A DNA stretch of 64,000 nucleotides, taken from contig JBFONV010000005.1 of NCBI GenBank assembly GCA_040779335.1, forward strand, positions 186,001 to 250,000, written 5' to 3'. A program made the position numbers and the translations under genes. Within the stretch, counting starts at the first letter, position 1, and each line of letters begins with the position of its first letter. This DNA comes from JBFONV01 sp040779335. Lineage in GTDB: Bacteria; Pseudomonadota; Gammaproteobacteria; Enterobacterales; Alteromonadaceae. This document shows, in pieces, positions 25,701-33,877 of this stretch. The notes under the pieces were generated by a model, which was not told where the DNA came from, did not search any database, and saw nothing but the letters and a program-made list of their open reading frames with translations.

Positions 25701-27406
25701 GTGATTACTGGATTATCATTCAAAACTGGGCAGCGTCTGAAGAAGGTGCAGAAGATGCATTTACTTTAGCGACGGCAGTTGTTGATGGTGAATTAAATGA
25801 TAACTTAAGCGTTGAAGCTGATGCGGTAATTCCAGCGTTAACTGAGTTTGATTTACGCGTAAATTGGACGCTTGACGACGCTATGGCTGGAGACCTGTAC
25901 TACGGTGCAATGGATTTAGGCACAAGTGCAGAGGCTGCAGGTAACTTAGGTTTAATCGCTGTTGATTTAATGCGTGGTGCTGACGATGTATCTATCTCTT
26001 CAGATGCAGAAGACTATATGAAACGTAACGACATGGTTAACTATGAAGTTTCAGTATTAGCCAATCTTGCTCCTGGAGACAGAACTTATACCGTTCAAGC
26101 AACAGTGCCAACGGGTATGCTACTAGACGAAAGTTCAATAACTGGTGATGCAACTATTGATGGTGACATGATCACTTGGACGGTTGTACAAGAATCACTT
26201 TACGGTGCAACCCCTAGTTACTCAATGAGAACTAACTTTGAAGATGCAACATGTGCATTACCAGACTTTGGTCAAGGTGGTGGTTATATTGATTTAGCAG
26301 GTTTCGGTTTAACTCCTGGTTCTATGAACGGTGATGAGCAAACAGCCGCGTACAATGTTCCTGCTAACTTTATGGGACTAGGTTATGGTTCTGTCAACAT
26401 TACTGATGATGGCTTTATCTACTTCACTGGTGAGCACGGTGCAACACCTTGGAGAAATCAATTATTACCTGACGGTGATACTGCAAACAATTTAGTAGCG
26501 CCAATGTGGCGTGACATGGAAATTGTTCAGTCTGATACTTCTGGTATCAGTGTTGCAACTGCGGGCCCTGCTTGGACCATCATTGAATTTGATGACATGA
26601 TGCATTGGTTAGGTGTTAATGGCTCGGCAGCAAATGGCATAGCGCCTGGTGATGTTTCTGACATTATGGATTTCGAAGTAGTATTTGACAATACAACTGG
26701 TAACTTCATGTTTGCTTATGACAACGTAGCGCATAATTGGGGCTCTGATTTAGGCGCAACTGTTGGCTACGAAGACGCAACAGGTACTACAGGTCGTGCC
26801 GACATCTACGCACCTTCAATATGGGGTGGTGCAGATGGCGCTATCAGTTCAGTTGAATCAATCGAATCTGGTTTAATCATGTGTTATACACTTGAGTCTG
26901 TACCAACAGATCCGAAAACATTATCTTTCTCTACTATCATTGTTGACGATTTTGTTGGTGGTTCAGTTGATGTAGTGTTGACTCACAGTGTTGATGCGGC
27001 TAATACTGAAGAAGTAGTTGATTCAGGTAGCGTTGCTATAGAAGTAGAAGGTGCACCAACAGCTATAATATCTGCTCCAACAGCAGTTCAAGAAGGCTCA
27101 TCAGTTACTATTGATGGTTCATCTTCATCAGATGTTAATGGTGATGACTTAACTTATTCATGGGTACAATTAGGTGGTGCTCCAGTTACTATAGGTGGTG
27201 GCGCTTCATTCACATTTGTGGCACCTAAAGTATCAAGTCAAAACGATACTGTATCTTTCCAATTAACTGTTGATGACGGCAACGGCAATTCAGATACGGC
27301 TGTGGTTTCTATCAGTGTTGTTGATAAAAAGACTACTGGTGGTTCATTTGGCTGGTTATTACTTTCAGCTCCTTTATTCTGGTTACGTCGTAAATTAGCG
27401 AAATAA
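22757..27406 (+). CDS. Secreted S8 (subtilisin-like) serine protease with GlyGly-CTERM tail
   Basis: 1549 residues from a GTG at 22757 with TGGAGG 6 bp upstream. The signal peptide ends near residue 24 (AVA). An I9-type propeptide spans about 65-190. The S8 domain has Asp231 (VIDSGV), His310 (GGHGSH), oxyanion Asn433 (SAGNSG) and Ser665 (GTSMSSPH), with a PA domain inserted at about 470-590. Beta-sandwich domains follow, including a PKD/REJ-like one at about 1430-1522. The last 22 residues (1528-1549) are a GlyGly-CTERM: GGSFGW, a hydrophobic stretch, then LRRK. Such tails mark type II secretion cargo processed by rhombosortase. It lies close to the gsp operon and probably acts as an extracellular protein-degrading enzyme. 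Confidence 0.93.
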   Translation: MKNKVAIAVSAALMSVATLHTAVAMEKAVYTVDSLKAVQATSINKDNSYSTKRSGKIRLEKGLGNDKYTYIVRLKDQPIATYDGSIQGLAATNPQIAKESLFRALAKSDMSSQQIRKELRLDLKSAEAQAYGNFLETKHQSFLQKANAKLGNSLDVIYKYKNAFNGMAVSLTQAEAAKLANLSDVAFVERERLEQMETDTGPIHIGATQVWEGEGQSATNMGEGVIIGVIDSGVNTDHPSFADIGGDGYDHTNPWGAGNYGGDCATDYAELCNDKLIGVYSYASVTDNYQDAAVFGDNPPPANGEDYGGHGSHTASTAGGNILFDVPMVDPEVGEEEGDGVNSTGFMFGQISGVAPHANIVSYQICNPGNTGDTYSGCPGAAILAALEDAVADGVDILNYSISGGGNPWDSSTEQGFLAAQQAGIFAAVSAGNSGPEANTTSKNAPWYTVVGASTHGREVAFEKEIGTFTGGDTELAPLEGKSASGGITASIVWAGDYENPNDPDGDPAQCLQSFPEGTFDGEIVVCDRGAIARVQKAINVANGGAGGYVLANIDGGSNSIANDVYVVPGIHINAENGNMLREWLASGEGHSATITAAEGELVIGQADDMADFSSRGSNNTVPDVMTPSVTAPGVSIYAAYADQNFGHDVNGPAPADFAFLQGTSMSSPHVAGAGAVLRSSHPTWTADQIRSALMLTATQDVRKEDGATAADAFDMGTGSIRVNLADKTGLVMNETAANYSAANPAEGGDPKTLNVPSVTNANCVGACSWTRKVTATMDGSWTAEGINISDGLEITVSPASFDLAAGESQELTIEVDAIQAESNVWSFGHVVLTSASHPTARLPVNVVASNGNIPDEMNFDSHRDMDSFLIEDVMAVEITDFTARSYGLTKANQADLALPVDSANGSVYDDLEDGLNISMVTVPADAKRFVAEVLSSDSPDLDMFVGIDSNGDGIPQQEEEIARSASGTALEKVDLMSPDAGDYWIIIQNWAASEEGAEDAFTLATAVVDGELNDNLSVEADAVIPALTEFDLRVNWTLDDAMAGDLYYGAMDLGTSAEAAGNLGLIAVDLMRGADDVSISSDAEDYMKRNDMVNYEVSVLANLAPGDRTYTVQATVPTGMLLDESSITGDATIDGDMITWTVVQESLYGATPSYSMRTNFEDATCALPDFGQGGGYIDLAGFGLTPGSMNGDEQTAAYNVPANFMGLGYGSVNITDDGFIYFTGEHGATPWRNQLLPDGDTANNLVAPMWRDMEIVQSDTSGISVATAGPAWTIIEFDDMMHWLGVNGSAANGIAPGDVSDIMDFEVVFDNTTGNFMFAYDNVAHNWGSDLGATVGYEDATGTTGRADIYAPSIWGGADGAISSVESIESGLIMCYTLESVPTDPKTLSFSTIIVDDFVGGSVDVVLTHSVDAANTEEVVDSGSVAIEVEGAPTAIISAPTAVQEGSSVTIDGSSSSDVNGDDLTYSWVQLGGAPVTIGGGASFTFVAPKVSSQNDTVSFQLTVDDGNGNSDTAVVSISVVDKKTTGGSFGWLLLSAPLFWLRRKLAK

Positions 27407-27427
27407 TCACTATATTTTGAGTGAATT

Positions 27428-27454
27428 AAAAAGAGCGCTTCGGCGCTCTTTTTT
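27428..27454 (+). terminator. Intrinsic terminator of the protease gene (UUCG loop)
   Basis: AAAAAGAGCGC (27428-27438), the stable tetraloop TTCG (27439-27442) and GCGCTCTTTTT (27443-27453) form a perfect stem followed by more T. This is a textbook Rho-independent terminator. The rest of the gap to pckA (27455-27727) is AT-rich, and I see no further gene in it. Confidence 0.9.
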
Positions 27455-27727
27455 ATTTATGCTGTTTATCGTCAACATTATGTAATCAACCTCTATTTAA
27501 TCCCCTTTCAATTCAATTCGCATAGAAATAAACGCAGCGAAAAATTTGTTCAATTAAGTGCTGTTTACTTATTGATTATTTTTCACTTAATGTAACTCAT
27601 AATGAAAACTTTCATCATATACGATTTTTTGCTTTAGTTTTGACCGCTATTCGCCTAGAATGGCGCCCTGAAATCGTACCCTATACCTTTAAATCAAAAC
27701 TTGTCATACCTTGGGAGTGTATTTGCT

Positions 27728-29338
27728 ATGACCGCTTTGGAAAATTCAATTGACTTGTCTTCATACGGCATCAATAACGTTGCAGAAATTGTTTATAATC
27801 CATCTTATGAATTGCTTTTTGCAGAAGAAACTAAAGCAGGACTCGAAGGCTTTGACAAAGGCGTGGTCACCGAACTCGGTGCGGTCAATGTTGATACCGG
27901 CATTTTTACCGGGCGTTCTCCTAAAGACAAATACATAGTGCGCGATGATGTTACTCGCGATACGGTATGGTGGTCAGATCAAGGTAAAAACGATAACAAG
28001 CCAATGACACCAAAAACATGGGCTCATATTAAAGGTTTAGTGACAACTCAGCTGTCTGGCAAACGTTTATTCGTTGTTGACACATATTGTGGTGCTGACG
28101 ACGACACTCGCTTAAAAGTACGATTTATTACCGAAGTAGCATGGCAAGCACACTTTGTTAAAAATATGTTCATTCGCCCAAGTGATGAAGAGCTTAAAAG
28201 CTATGAACCAGATTTCGTAGTAATGAATGGTGCAAAAACAGTTAATGATAAATGGCAGGAACAAGGCTTAAACTCTGAAAACTTTGTTGCCTTTAACTTA
28301 ACAGAAAAAGTCCAATTAATTGGTGGTACTTGGTACGGTGGCGAAATGAAAAAAGGTATGTTCTCGATGATGAACTACTACCTTCCGCTGCAAGGTATAG
28401 CCTCTATGCACTGTAGTGCTAACGTCGGTAAAGATGGCGACACGGCTATTTTCTTTGGTTTATCTGGCACAGGTAAAACCACGCTTTCAACCGACCCTAA
28501 ACGTGAATTAATCGGTGATGATGAACACGGTTGGGATGATAATGGGGTATTTAATTTTGAAGGCGGCTGCTACGCAAAAACGATCAATTTAAGTAAAGAA
28601 AATGAGCCCGATATCTACAATGCTATTTGTCGTGATGCCTTGTTAGAAAACGTCACAGTTGACGCCAATGGTAAAATTGATTTTGATGATAATGCAAAAA
28701 CGGAGAACACCCGCGTTTCATACCCTATTCATCATATCGAAAATATCGTTAAACCAGTGTCTCGTGCCGGCCATGCAAAAAAAGTAATCTTTTTAACGGC
28801 TGATGCTTTTGGCGTGTTACCGCCAGTATCCAAATTAACACCAGAGCAAACTGAATATTACTTCTTGTCAGGTTTTACCGCTAAGTTAGCGGGGACAGAA
28901 CGTGGTATTACGGAACCAACCCCCACGTTTTCTAGTTGTTTTGGTGCAGCGTTCTTAAGCTTGCACCCTACCCAATATGCGGAAGTTTTACACAAACGTA
29001 TGGAAGCAGTAGGCGCAGAAGCGTATTTAGTGAATACTGGTTGGAACGGAACTGGCAAACGTATTTCAATTAAAGCGACACGTGCAATTATTGATGCCAT
29101 TTTAGACGGTTCAATTGATAACGCTGAAACTACGGTATTGCCATTGTTTAACCTTGAAATACCTACAACTGTTGCAGGTGTTGAGGGCGACATCTTAGAT
29201 CCTCGTCATACCTATGAAGAGCAAGCGCAATGGCAGACTAAAGCGGTTGATTTAGCCACACGTTTCGTCAACAATTTCGAGAAATTTACTGATACGGACA
29301 ACGGTAAGTCATTAGTGGCTGCGGGTCCTCAGTTATAA
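27728..29338 (+). CDS. pckA: Phosphoenolpyruvate carboxykinase (ATP)
   Basis: 536 residues from the ATG at 27728, which has a GGGAGTG ribosome site. An in-frame TTG at 27701 would only add residues unlike the family. The enzyme converts oxaloacetate and ATP to PEP, CO2 and ADP, the first step of gluconeogenesis. Visible motifs are the PEPCK-specific GTWYGGEMKKG, the kinase P-loop GLSGTGKTT (about 245-253), the metal site GDDEHGW, and FEGGCYAK. The length agrees with bacterial ATP-type enzymes (about 540). Its position before envZ-ompR matches E. coli. A strong bidirectional terminator follows. Confidence 0.97.
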   Translation: MTALENSIDLSSYGINNVAEIVYNPSYELLFAEETKAGLEGFDKGVVTELGAVNVDTGIFTGRSPKDKYIVRDDVTRDTVWWSDQGKNDNKPMTPKTWAHIKGLVTTQLSGKRLFVVDTYCGADDDTRLKVRFITEVAWQAHFVKNMFIRPSDEELKSYEPDFVVMNGAKTVNDKWQEQGLNSENFVAFNLTEKVQLIGGTWYGGEMKKGMFSMMNYYLPLQGIASMHCSANVGKDGDTAIFFGLSGTGKTTLSTDPKRELIGDDEHGWDDNGVFNFEGGCYAKTINLSKENEPDIYNAICRDALLENVTVDANGKIDFDDNAKTENTRVSYPIHHIENIVKPVSRAGHAKKVIFLTADAFGVLPPVSKLTPEQTEYYFLSGFTAKLAGTERGITEPTPTFSSCFGAAFLSLHPTQYAEVLHKRMEAVGAEAYLVNTGWNGTGKRISIKATRAIIDAILDGSIDNAETTVLPLFNLEIPTTVAGVEGDILDPRHTYEEQAQWQTKAVDLATRFVNNFEKFTDTDNGKSLVAAGPQL

Positions 29339-29360
29339 ACTCTCAAAAATGTAAAACGAT

Positions 29361-29387
29361 AAAAGCCGCTAACTAGCGGCTTTTTTT
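29361..29387. terminator. Bidirectional terminator between pckA and the convergent anchored-protein gene
   Basis: AAAAGCCGCT (29361-29370), loop AACT and AGCGGCTTTT (29375-29384), then more T. The A-run/T-run arrangement works in both directions. The 3' arm overlaps the last codons (Lys-Lys-Ser-Arg-stop) of the minus-strand gene ending at 29373. Confidence 0.88.
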
Positions 29388-30560
29388 ATTGCACGGCTCA
29401 TAGTATTCATTTTTTGACAGTAATATCGCTTCTTCAACCACCGCATCATAAGCAACGACCTCTCCGCCTAGTTTAAAATGTTCAAGCCAATGGTTGAGTA
29501 GACTTTCATCAAAGGACATTAGCATACTTGCTTTATCGTATAACTCGCTTCCCCCACCAAGACGATAGTTTTCGCGCTGTTGCTTTAACTTTTCAGCAAT
29601 TTCTAGTTTTCCCATAGCGCGATAGGCAATCTCTTGCAACGCAACCCCTATCAGTTGCGATATCAACACTTTGCCCTGTTTTTGCATGGTTTTCCCTATA
29701 GAAAGGCATAACTCAAGCGTATCAGCCTCTAGTGCTGTCGCCTGTCGACAATAACTCGTTAGTTCTTGAAAACCACCACCTAGGGTTGTCATCCCAATAG
29801 CGAAATTCAATCGAGTACTTAGTTCCATATCGCTAAAATCCGCCATACTCTGAGTAAAGGTTTGCACCTGTTCGGCAAAATATTCATTATAAATTGCAGA
29901 TGACATTATTTTTTTTAACGCGATTAAAGCGCCTAACTCATCACTTTTTTGAAATCTAAATGCGGCGATTTGCAGCCATGTTGCACCGTTATTGCCATCA
30001 AGTGCGATTATTTGTTCTTCAAAAGTGGTATCACAGTATTGAGTATCATTTTGAAACATACATTCAGATAATTGCTGCACTTTACCGAGCAGGTTTTTTG
30101 GGTGGTTATGGTTAAAGCCAGCTAATAACTCCAGTTTACTGCGCGGCTCATCAACAAATTCCATACCCGCTGATTGCGCATACAACAGCTGTAATTCTGG
30201 TGACGAAGAATGTTTAAATAAAGGTAAGTTAGCTTGCAATGCTTTTATATAGTTATCACTTGATGACTGCTCTATTTGGCAATCAACAATATAGTCATCA
30301 TCACCAAATTTTGCCGCGCCACTATGAAGTTCATTATAGTGCTCACTCTCTGGATGATTAATATCAGCATTAGAGAGCGATTTTGCGTGCTGGACAACCC
30401 GGTTAGGATCAAGGTTAACATTTTGCTTGTCAGCAGGCTTTAACAGTGGATTATCAGCAACTCTGGCGCTTTTATTGTCTGTTGTGGCGAACCAAAAGGT
30501 TACCACTGCACAGACACTGGCGACAATAATAATGATTTTTGAGAAAGAACGTTTATTCAT
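29373..30560 (-). CDS. Membrane-anchored or secreted protein of unknown function
   Basis: 395 residues from the ATG at 30560; an in-frame GTG 12 bp upstream is the alternative. An N-terminal hydrophobic segment (about residues 8-26) acts as a signal anchor. The mature part is helical and Leu/Ala/Gln-rich with several Cys (CQIEQSS, CMFQNDTQYC, YCRQATALEADTLELC), and could be a TPR-like helical repeat protein in the periplasm. I recognise no family. A perfect 12-bp inverted repeat covers the start codon, so translation or transcription may be controlled there. The C-terminal KKSR is encoded by the arm of the pckA terminator. Confidence 0.75.
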   Translation of the reverse strand: MNKRSFSKIIIIVASVCAVVTFWFATTDNKSARVADNPLLKPADKQNVNLDPNRVVQHAKSLSNADINHPESEHYNELHSGAAKFGDDDYIVDCQIEQSSSDNYIKALQANLPLFKHSSSPELQLLYAQSAGMEFVDEPRSKLELLAGFNHNHPKNLLGKVQQLSECMFQNDTQYCDTTFEEQIIALDGNNGATWLQIAAFRFQKSDELGALIALKKIMSSAIYNEYFAEQVQTFTQSMADFSDMELSTRLNFAIGMTTLGGGFQELTSYCRQATALEADTLELCLSIGKTMQKQGKVLISQLIGVALQEIAYRAMGKLEIAEKLKQQRENYRLGGGSELYDKASMLMSFDESLLNHWLEHFKLGGEVVAYDAVVEEAILLSKNEYYEPCNKKSR

Positions 30561-30592
30561 ATTACGACACAAGGAACTGTTGTCGTAATATG
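30558..30592 (-). repeat. Perfect 12-bp inverted repeat over the start codon of the unknown anchored protein
   Basis: CATATTACGACA (30558-30569) and TGTCGTAATATG (30581-30592) are exact reverse complements with an 11-nt spacer. On the minus strand the ATG start codon (30560-30558) is the end of the downstream arm. It could be a repressor operator or an RNA hairpin masking initiation. Confidence 0.7.
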
Positions 30593-30624
30593 CTACTTGG
30601 TTATGAATATTTACTAAAGGATAA

Positions 30625-31920
30625 TTAATGCGTTAGCGGCAAATATACTTTTGCTTGCAAGCCGCCATCTTCAAGGTTTGATAATTCGACGTTGCCACCG
30701 TGGGCATCAACGATGCGTTTAATAATAGCTAACCCTAATCCACTGCCTTCTCCGCCACGCGCTTTATCTCCTTGCGTAAATGGTTGGAACAAGCGTTCAA
30801 TGTCAACATCTGGAATACCAGGACCTTTATCGCAAACGGTGAAATAAACACGTTTATTTCTTTTATCGACACCTGTAGCAACCATAATGTCGCCATCAGT
30901 ATAACGAAGCGCATTTTGAATTAAATTAGCAACAACGCGCCTTAAGGCCACTGTTTTTAATGGGATTTCAGGACAAGGCTGACTATCAAAACGGATATTT
31001 CTGCCAACAGGGGTTTCTACTTGTAACACGTCACTGATCAAGGCGTTCAAATCGCCAAACTCAGCTTTGTCTTTTGAGTCATGGCGAATATAGTCAATAA
31101 ACTGATCGATAATGTTATTCATATCGTCGATATCGGCTTCTATACCTTCTTTTAAAAACTCATCTTGTTGTGACATCATTTCAGTTGCTAGCCGAATACG
31201 CGTTAATGGTGTGCGCAAATCGTGTGATATACCGGCCATCAGTAAGTTTCGATCTTCTTCGAGTTGTTTTATGCCTTTAGACATATGGTTAAACGCTTGC
31301 GTTACCGCCACTATTTCTGTGGTACCTCGCTCTCGTAACGGCTCAGGAAAATCGCCTCGGCCAACGTCTTCTGCTGCATTTTGTAATGATTTTAGCGGCC
31401 GGTTAAGTTGCCGGACAAAAATCCAGCCACCGGCAACACTGAGTACTCCGAGAATAGCTAAGACCAAAATTAATGGTGAAAAATTCGCTTCATCAAGTCC
31501 TGACAACGGAATTTTTACCCATAAACTGGGGGCTTGCGGGGGACGGATCCAAAATAGAAATTCATCGCCTTGTGAAATCCTTACTTCCGCGGGGCCATCT
31601 AAAAGCGCAGACATTTCTTCTGAACGAAATGGATAATACACCGCCTCATCTAGACCCAACTTTAAGGCATCTTCTTCTCGGTAAACACCGATACCTGTTT
31701 CTCGATGAAAAGCTTCAGCCATCGCAGGACTCAACACGGCATCTTTTACATCGATAAAAACCACCCGCACTTGTTTGGATAACAATTGATTTATTTGTTG
31801 GAAGTTTGGCTGAATAATGTACATCGCAATTGAAACATACGAGACCACCTGATTGATCAACAACAATACACCAATCAGTAAGACAGTTTGTCCAAACGCA
31901 CTGCGCGGTAATACTTTCAT
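30625..31920 (-). CDS. envZ: Osmosensor histidine kinase EnvZ
   Basis: 431 residues. It has two membrane spans (about 10-32 and 151-170) around a periplasmic domain, a HAMP domain after the second span (RQLNRPLKSLQNAAEDVG), an H-box (AGISHDLRTPLTR) with the phospho-accepting His, an N-box (NLIQNALRYT) and G-boxes (DKGPGIP, GSGLGLAI). The kinase phosphorylates and dephosphorylates OmpR, which controls outer membrane porins. It lies 56 bp downstream of ompR. The periplasmic domain is short, as in EnvZ. Confidence 0.92.
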   Translation of the reverse strand: MKVLPRSAFGQTVLLIGVLLLINQVVSYVSIAMYIIQPNFQQINQLLSKQVRVVFIDVKDAVLSPAMAEAFHRETGIGVYREEDALKLGLDEAVYYPFRSEEMSALLDGPAEVRISQGDEFLFWIRPPQAPSLWVKIPLSGLDEANFSPLILVLAILGVLSVAGGWIFVRQLNRPLKSLQNAAEDVGRGDFPEPLRERGTTEIVAVTQAFNHMSKGIKQLEEDRNLLMAGISHDLRTPLTRIRLATEMMSQQDEFLKEGIEADIDDMNNIIDQFIDYIRHDSKDKAEFGDLNALISDVLQVETPVGRNIRFDSQPCPEIPLKTVALRRVVANLIQNALRYTDGDIMVATGVDKRNKRVYFTVCDKGPGIPDVDIERLFQPFTQGDKARGGEGSGLGLAIIKRIVDAHGGNVELSNLEDGGLQAKVYLPLTH

Positions 31921-31976
31921 AAAGACTTCATTTAATTAGCGAGCACATAAGGCTACCTATTCAAAATATTGAATAA

Positions 31977-32699
31977 TTAAGCCGCTTTTCCTTCAGGAAC
32001 AAAGACGTAACCTAATCCCCAAACCGTCTGGATATAACGGGGCTTGGCGGGGTCTTCTTCAAGCATACGTCGCAACCTTGAAACCTGTACATCAATACTG
32101 CGTTCTAATGCGGAATAATCACGTCCTCTAGCAAGATTCATTAACTTATCACGCGACAAAGGCTCTCTCGGGTGGGTGATCAACGCTTTAAGTACGGCAA
32201 ACTCGCCACTGGTCAAAGGCATATTAACATCACCTTTCATCATTTCGCGTGTTGCCAAATTAAGTTGATAGTCACCAAAAGAGATGATGTTCTCTTCTTG
32301 TGAAGGGGCTCCTGGCGCTTCCTGCACACGACGGCGAAGCACCGCTTTAATACGAGCAAGCAGCTCTCGTGGGTTAAATGGCTTAGGCATGTAATCATCC
32401 GCGCCTATTTCCAAGCCAATAATGCGATCTACTTCGTCTCCTTTTGCAGTTAACATTACAATGGGGATGTCGTTAGAGTTTTGGCGTAAACGACGGCAAA
32501 TAGAAAGGCCATCTTCTCCTGGTAACATTAAATCGAGTACCAATAAATGGAAATTTTCACGTTCAAGTAAACGATCCATTTGTTCTGAGTTCGCCGCACT
32601 GCGAACCACAAACCCCTGCTCCACTAAATATCGTTCTAACAATGCACGTAAGCGCATATCATCGTCTACAACCAGTACTTTTGGCGTTTCGTGTCCCAT
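31977..32699 (-). CDS. ompR: Response regulator OmpR
   Basis: 240 residues. The receiver domain has the acidic pocket VVDDD, the phospho-acceptor Asp56 (VLDLMLPGEDG), Thr in MLTAKGDE and Lys in PKPFNPREL. The C-terminal winged helix has the OmpR-type LTSGEFAVLKAL and SIDVQVSRLRRML. It binds promoters as a dimer once phosphorylated by EnvZ. A strong AAAGGTG ribosome site precedes the ATG. Synteny with pckA upstream and envZ downstream confirms the assignment. Confidence 0.96.
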   Translation of the reverse strand: MGHETPKVLVVDDDMRLRALLERYLVEQGFVVRSAANSEQMDRLLERENFHLLVLDLMLPGEDGLSICRRLRQNSNDIPIVMLTAKGDEVDRIIGLEIGADDYMPKPFNPRELLARIKAVLRRRVQEAPGAPSQEENIISFGDYQLNLATREMMKGDVNMPLTSGEFAVLKALITHPREPLSRDKLMNLARGRDYSALERSIDVQVSRLRRMLEEDPAKPRYIQTVWGLGYVFVPEGKAA

Positions 32700-32925
32700 A
32701 TTGCACCTTTATAATTTCAATTACTTGAGCTTACTATAAGCTATCTTTTTCTTTTTTAAAAAAACTACCTGATGTTATATCTGCAGTATTTGTTACAAAC
32801 TGTGAATTGGTGTGTCTATAATCATATATATAGTTCAATGGTTCGCTCGCATTTATGCAACATTTTCACAAAATAATACAAAGTTAAAACAATACATATT
32901 TCAATTTATGTGGGAGAATCTTCCT

Positions 32926-33339
32926 ATGAAAATTTGGATTCATTTTATCAGAGCTCCCATTCGCGTTGTATCTCTTAGTCGCAGGCGCACTTCCACACGC
33001 TTTAAAAGGCAAATGATTAAGCTCAAGATAGCACTTGCTCAAGAGAAAACTGAAACTAGGGAAATGTTAAGTATTTATCGACGCTACACACAAAGACAAG
33101 CGACGAAAGAAGAAATGCAAATTGCCAATCAGCAATTTTTAGATGTGATAAAAGGTCTTGGAATAGGTGTTGTGGCTGTGCTTCCTTTTGCCCCAATCAC
33201 CATCCCTATTATGATTAAAATTGCTCGCTTGGCTGGCGTAGAAATACTACCAAGCTCTTTTTCTGAAACTAGAAAAGAGCTTATTTTAGATGAGGTGAAA
33301 GACAAACAAATCACTTCAAATAATTCATCGATTGATTAG
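32926..33339 (+). CDS. LETM1-like protein
   Basis: 137 residues from the ATG at 32926, with GGGAG upstream. A longer in-frame start (32812) would add a Phe/Ile-rich stretch without a ribosome site. The C-terminal half (QFLDVIKGLGIGVVAVLPFAPITIP, described here in parts: QFLDVIKGLG and LPFAPITIP, ending EILPSSF) resembles the LETM1 core, whose consensus ends in a LPSTF motif. One amphipathic/hydrophobic segment is present. Eukaryotic LETM1 is a mitochondrial cation exchanger; the role of small bacterial versions is not established. It overlaps the next convergent gene by 29 bp. Confidence 0.55.
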   Translation: MKIWIHFIRAPIRVVSLSRRRTSTRFKRQMIKLKIALAQEKTETREMLSIYRRYTQRQATKEEMQIANQQFLDVIKGLGIGVVAVLPFAPITIPIMIKIARLAGVEILPSSFSETRKELILDEVKDKQITSNNSSID

Positions 33340-33799
33340 TCACGCACTTGGTTAAACTTTTTTGACGCTCCTCCCTCGATAAAGAAGCTATTGCGCGTTG
33401 TACCAACTTCATTTTTTGTTTTTTATCTTCAGCTGATAATTCCGATAATTGCTCACGAAAACAACCTAACAATCCATAATTAAGGGCAACATCCGATTTC
33501 GGAGAGTCATTTCCAAGGCATTGACTCAGCTTTTGCGCCAGTAATTCTCTGTTCATTCTTTTGATTAAATCTTTCACTTGGTAGTTAACAGGATCAATCT
33601 TACGTTCCAAATTGCATGCCGAAAGCATATCGGCTACAGCGACAACGGGGATGAGTTGTTGGTGTTGTTGTGAGAATTTTTGCTTTAACCACAAATCATG
33701 TTTAGTGCGCTTATCAGCTTCACTAGCAAGGGAAATATTTGTATAGCAAAAGCAAAAAAAACACACCACTAACTTTAATTGGCTTGCTCGTTTTATCAT
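33311..33799 (-). CDS. Small secreted protein of unknown function
   Basis: 162 residues from the ATG at 33799; an in-frame TTG 6 bp earlier is possible. A signal peptide ends near SLASEA. The mature part is helical and charged, with four Cys (ACNLE, QCLGN, GCFRE, KCVTN) that could form two disulfides in the periplasm. No family recognised. Its last 29 bp overlap the convergent LETM1-like gene. No clear ribosome site. Confidence 0.65.
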   Translation of the reverse strand: MIKRASQLKLVVCFFCFCYTNISLASEADKRTKHDLWLKQKFSQQHQQLIPVVAVADMLSACNLERKIDPVNYQVKDLIKRMNRELLAQKLSQCLGNDSPKSDVALNYGLLGCFREQLSELSAEDKKQKMKLVQRAIASLSREERQKSLTKCVTNQSMNYLK

Positions 33800-33877
33800 T
33801 AACAATTGTTTCTAATCCTATCCATAGTTTAGAGTATGCTGAATTTTGATTTTAGCACTTGTTGATAGCAAAGTATG

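Noticed and set aside
27585..27615. HexR-like or other operator upstream of pckA
   Set aside because: Only one half-site looks right; the second half does not match TGTAAT-N3-ATTACA.
31112..31757. Plus-strand ORFs opposite envZ
   Set aside because: Shadow frames; envZ on the minus strand explains the region.
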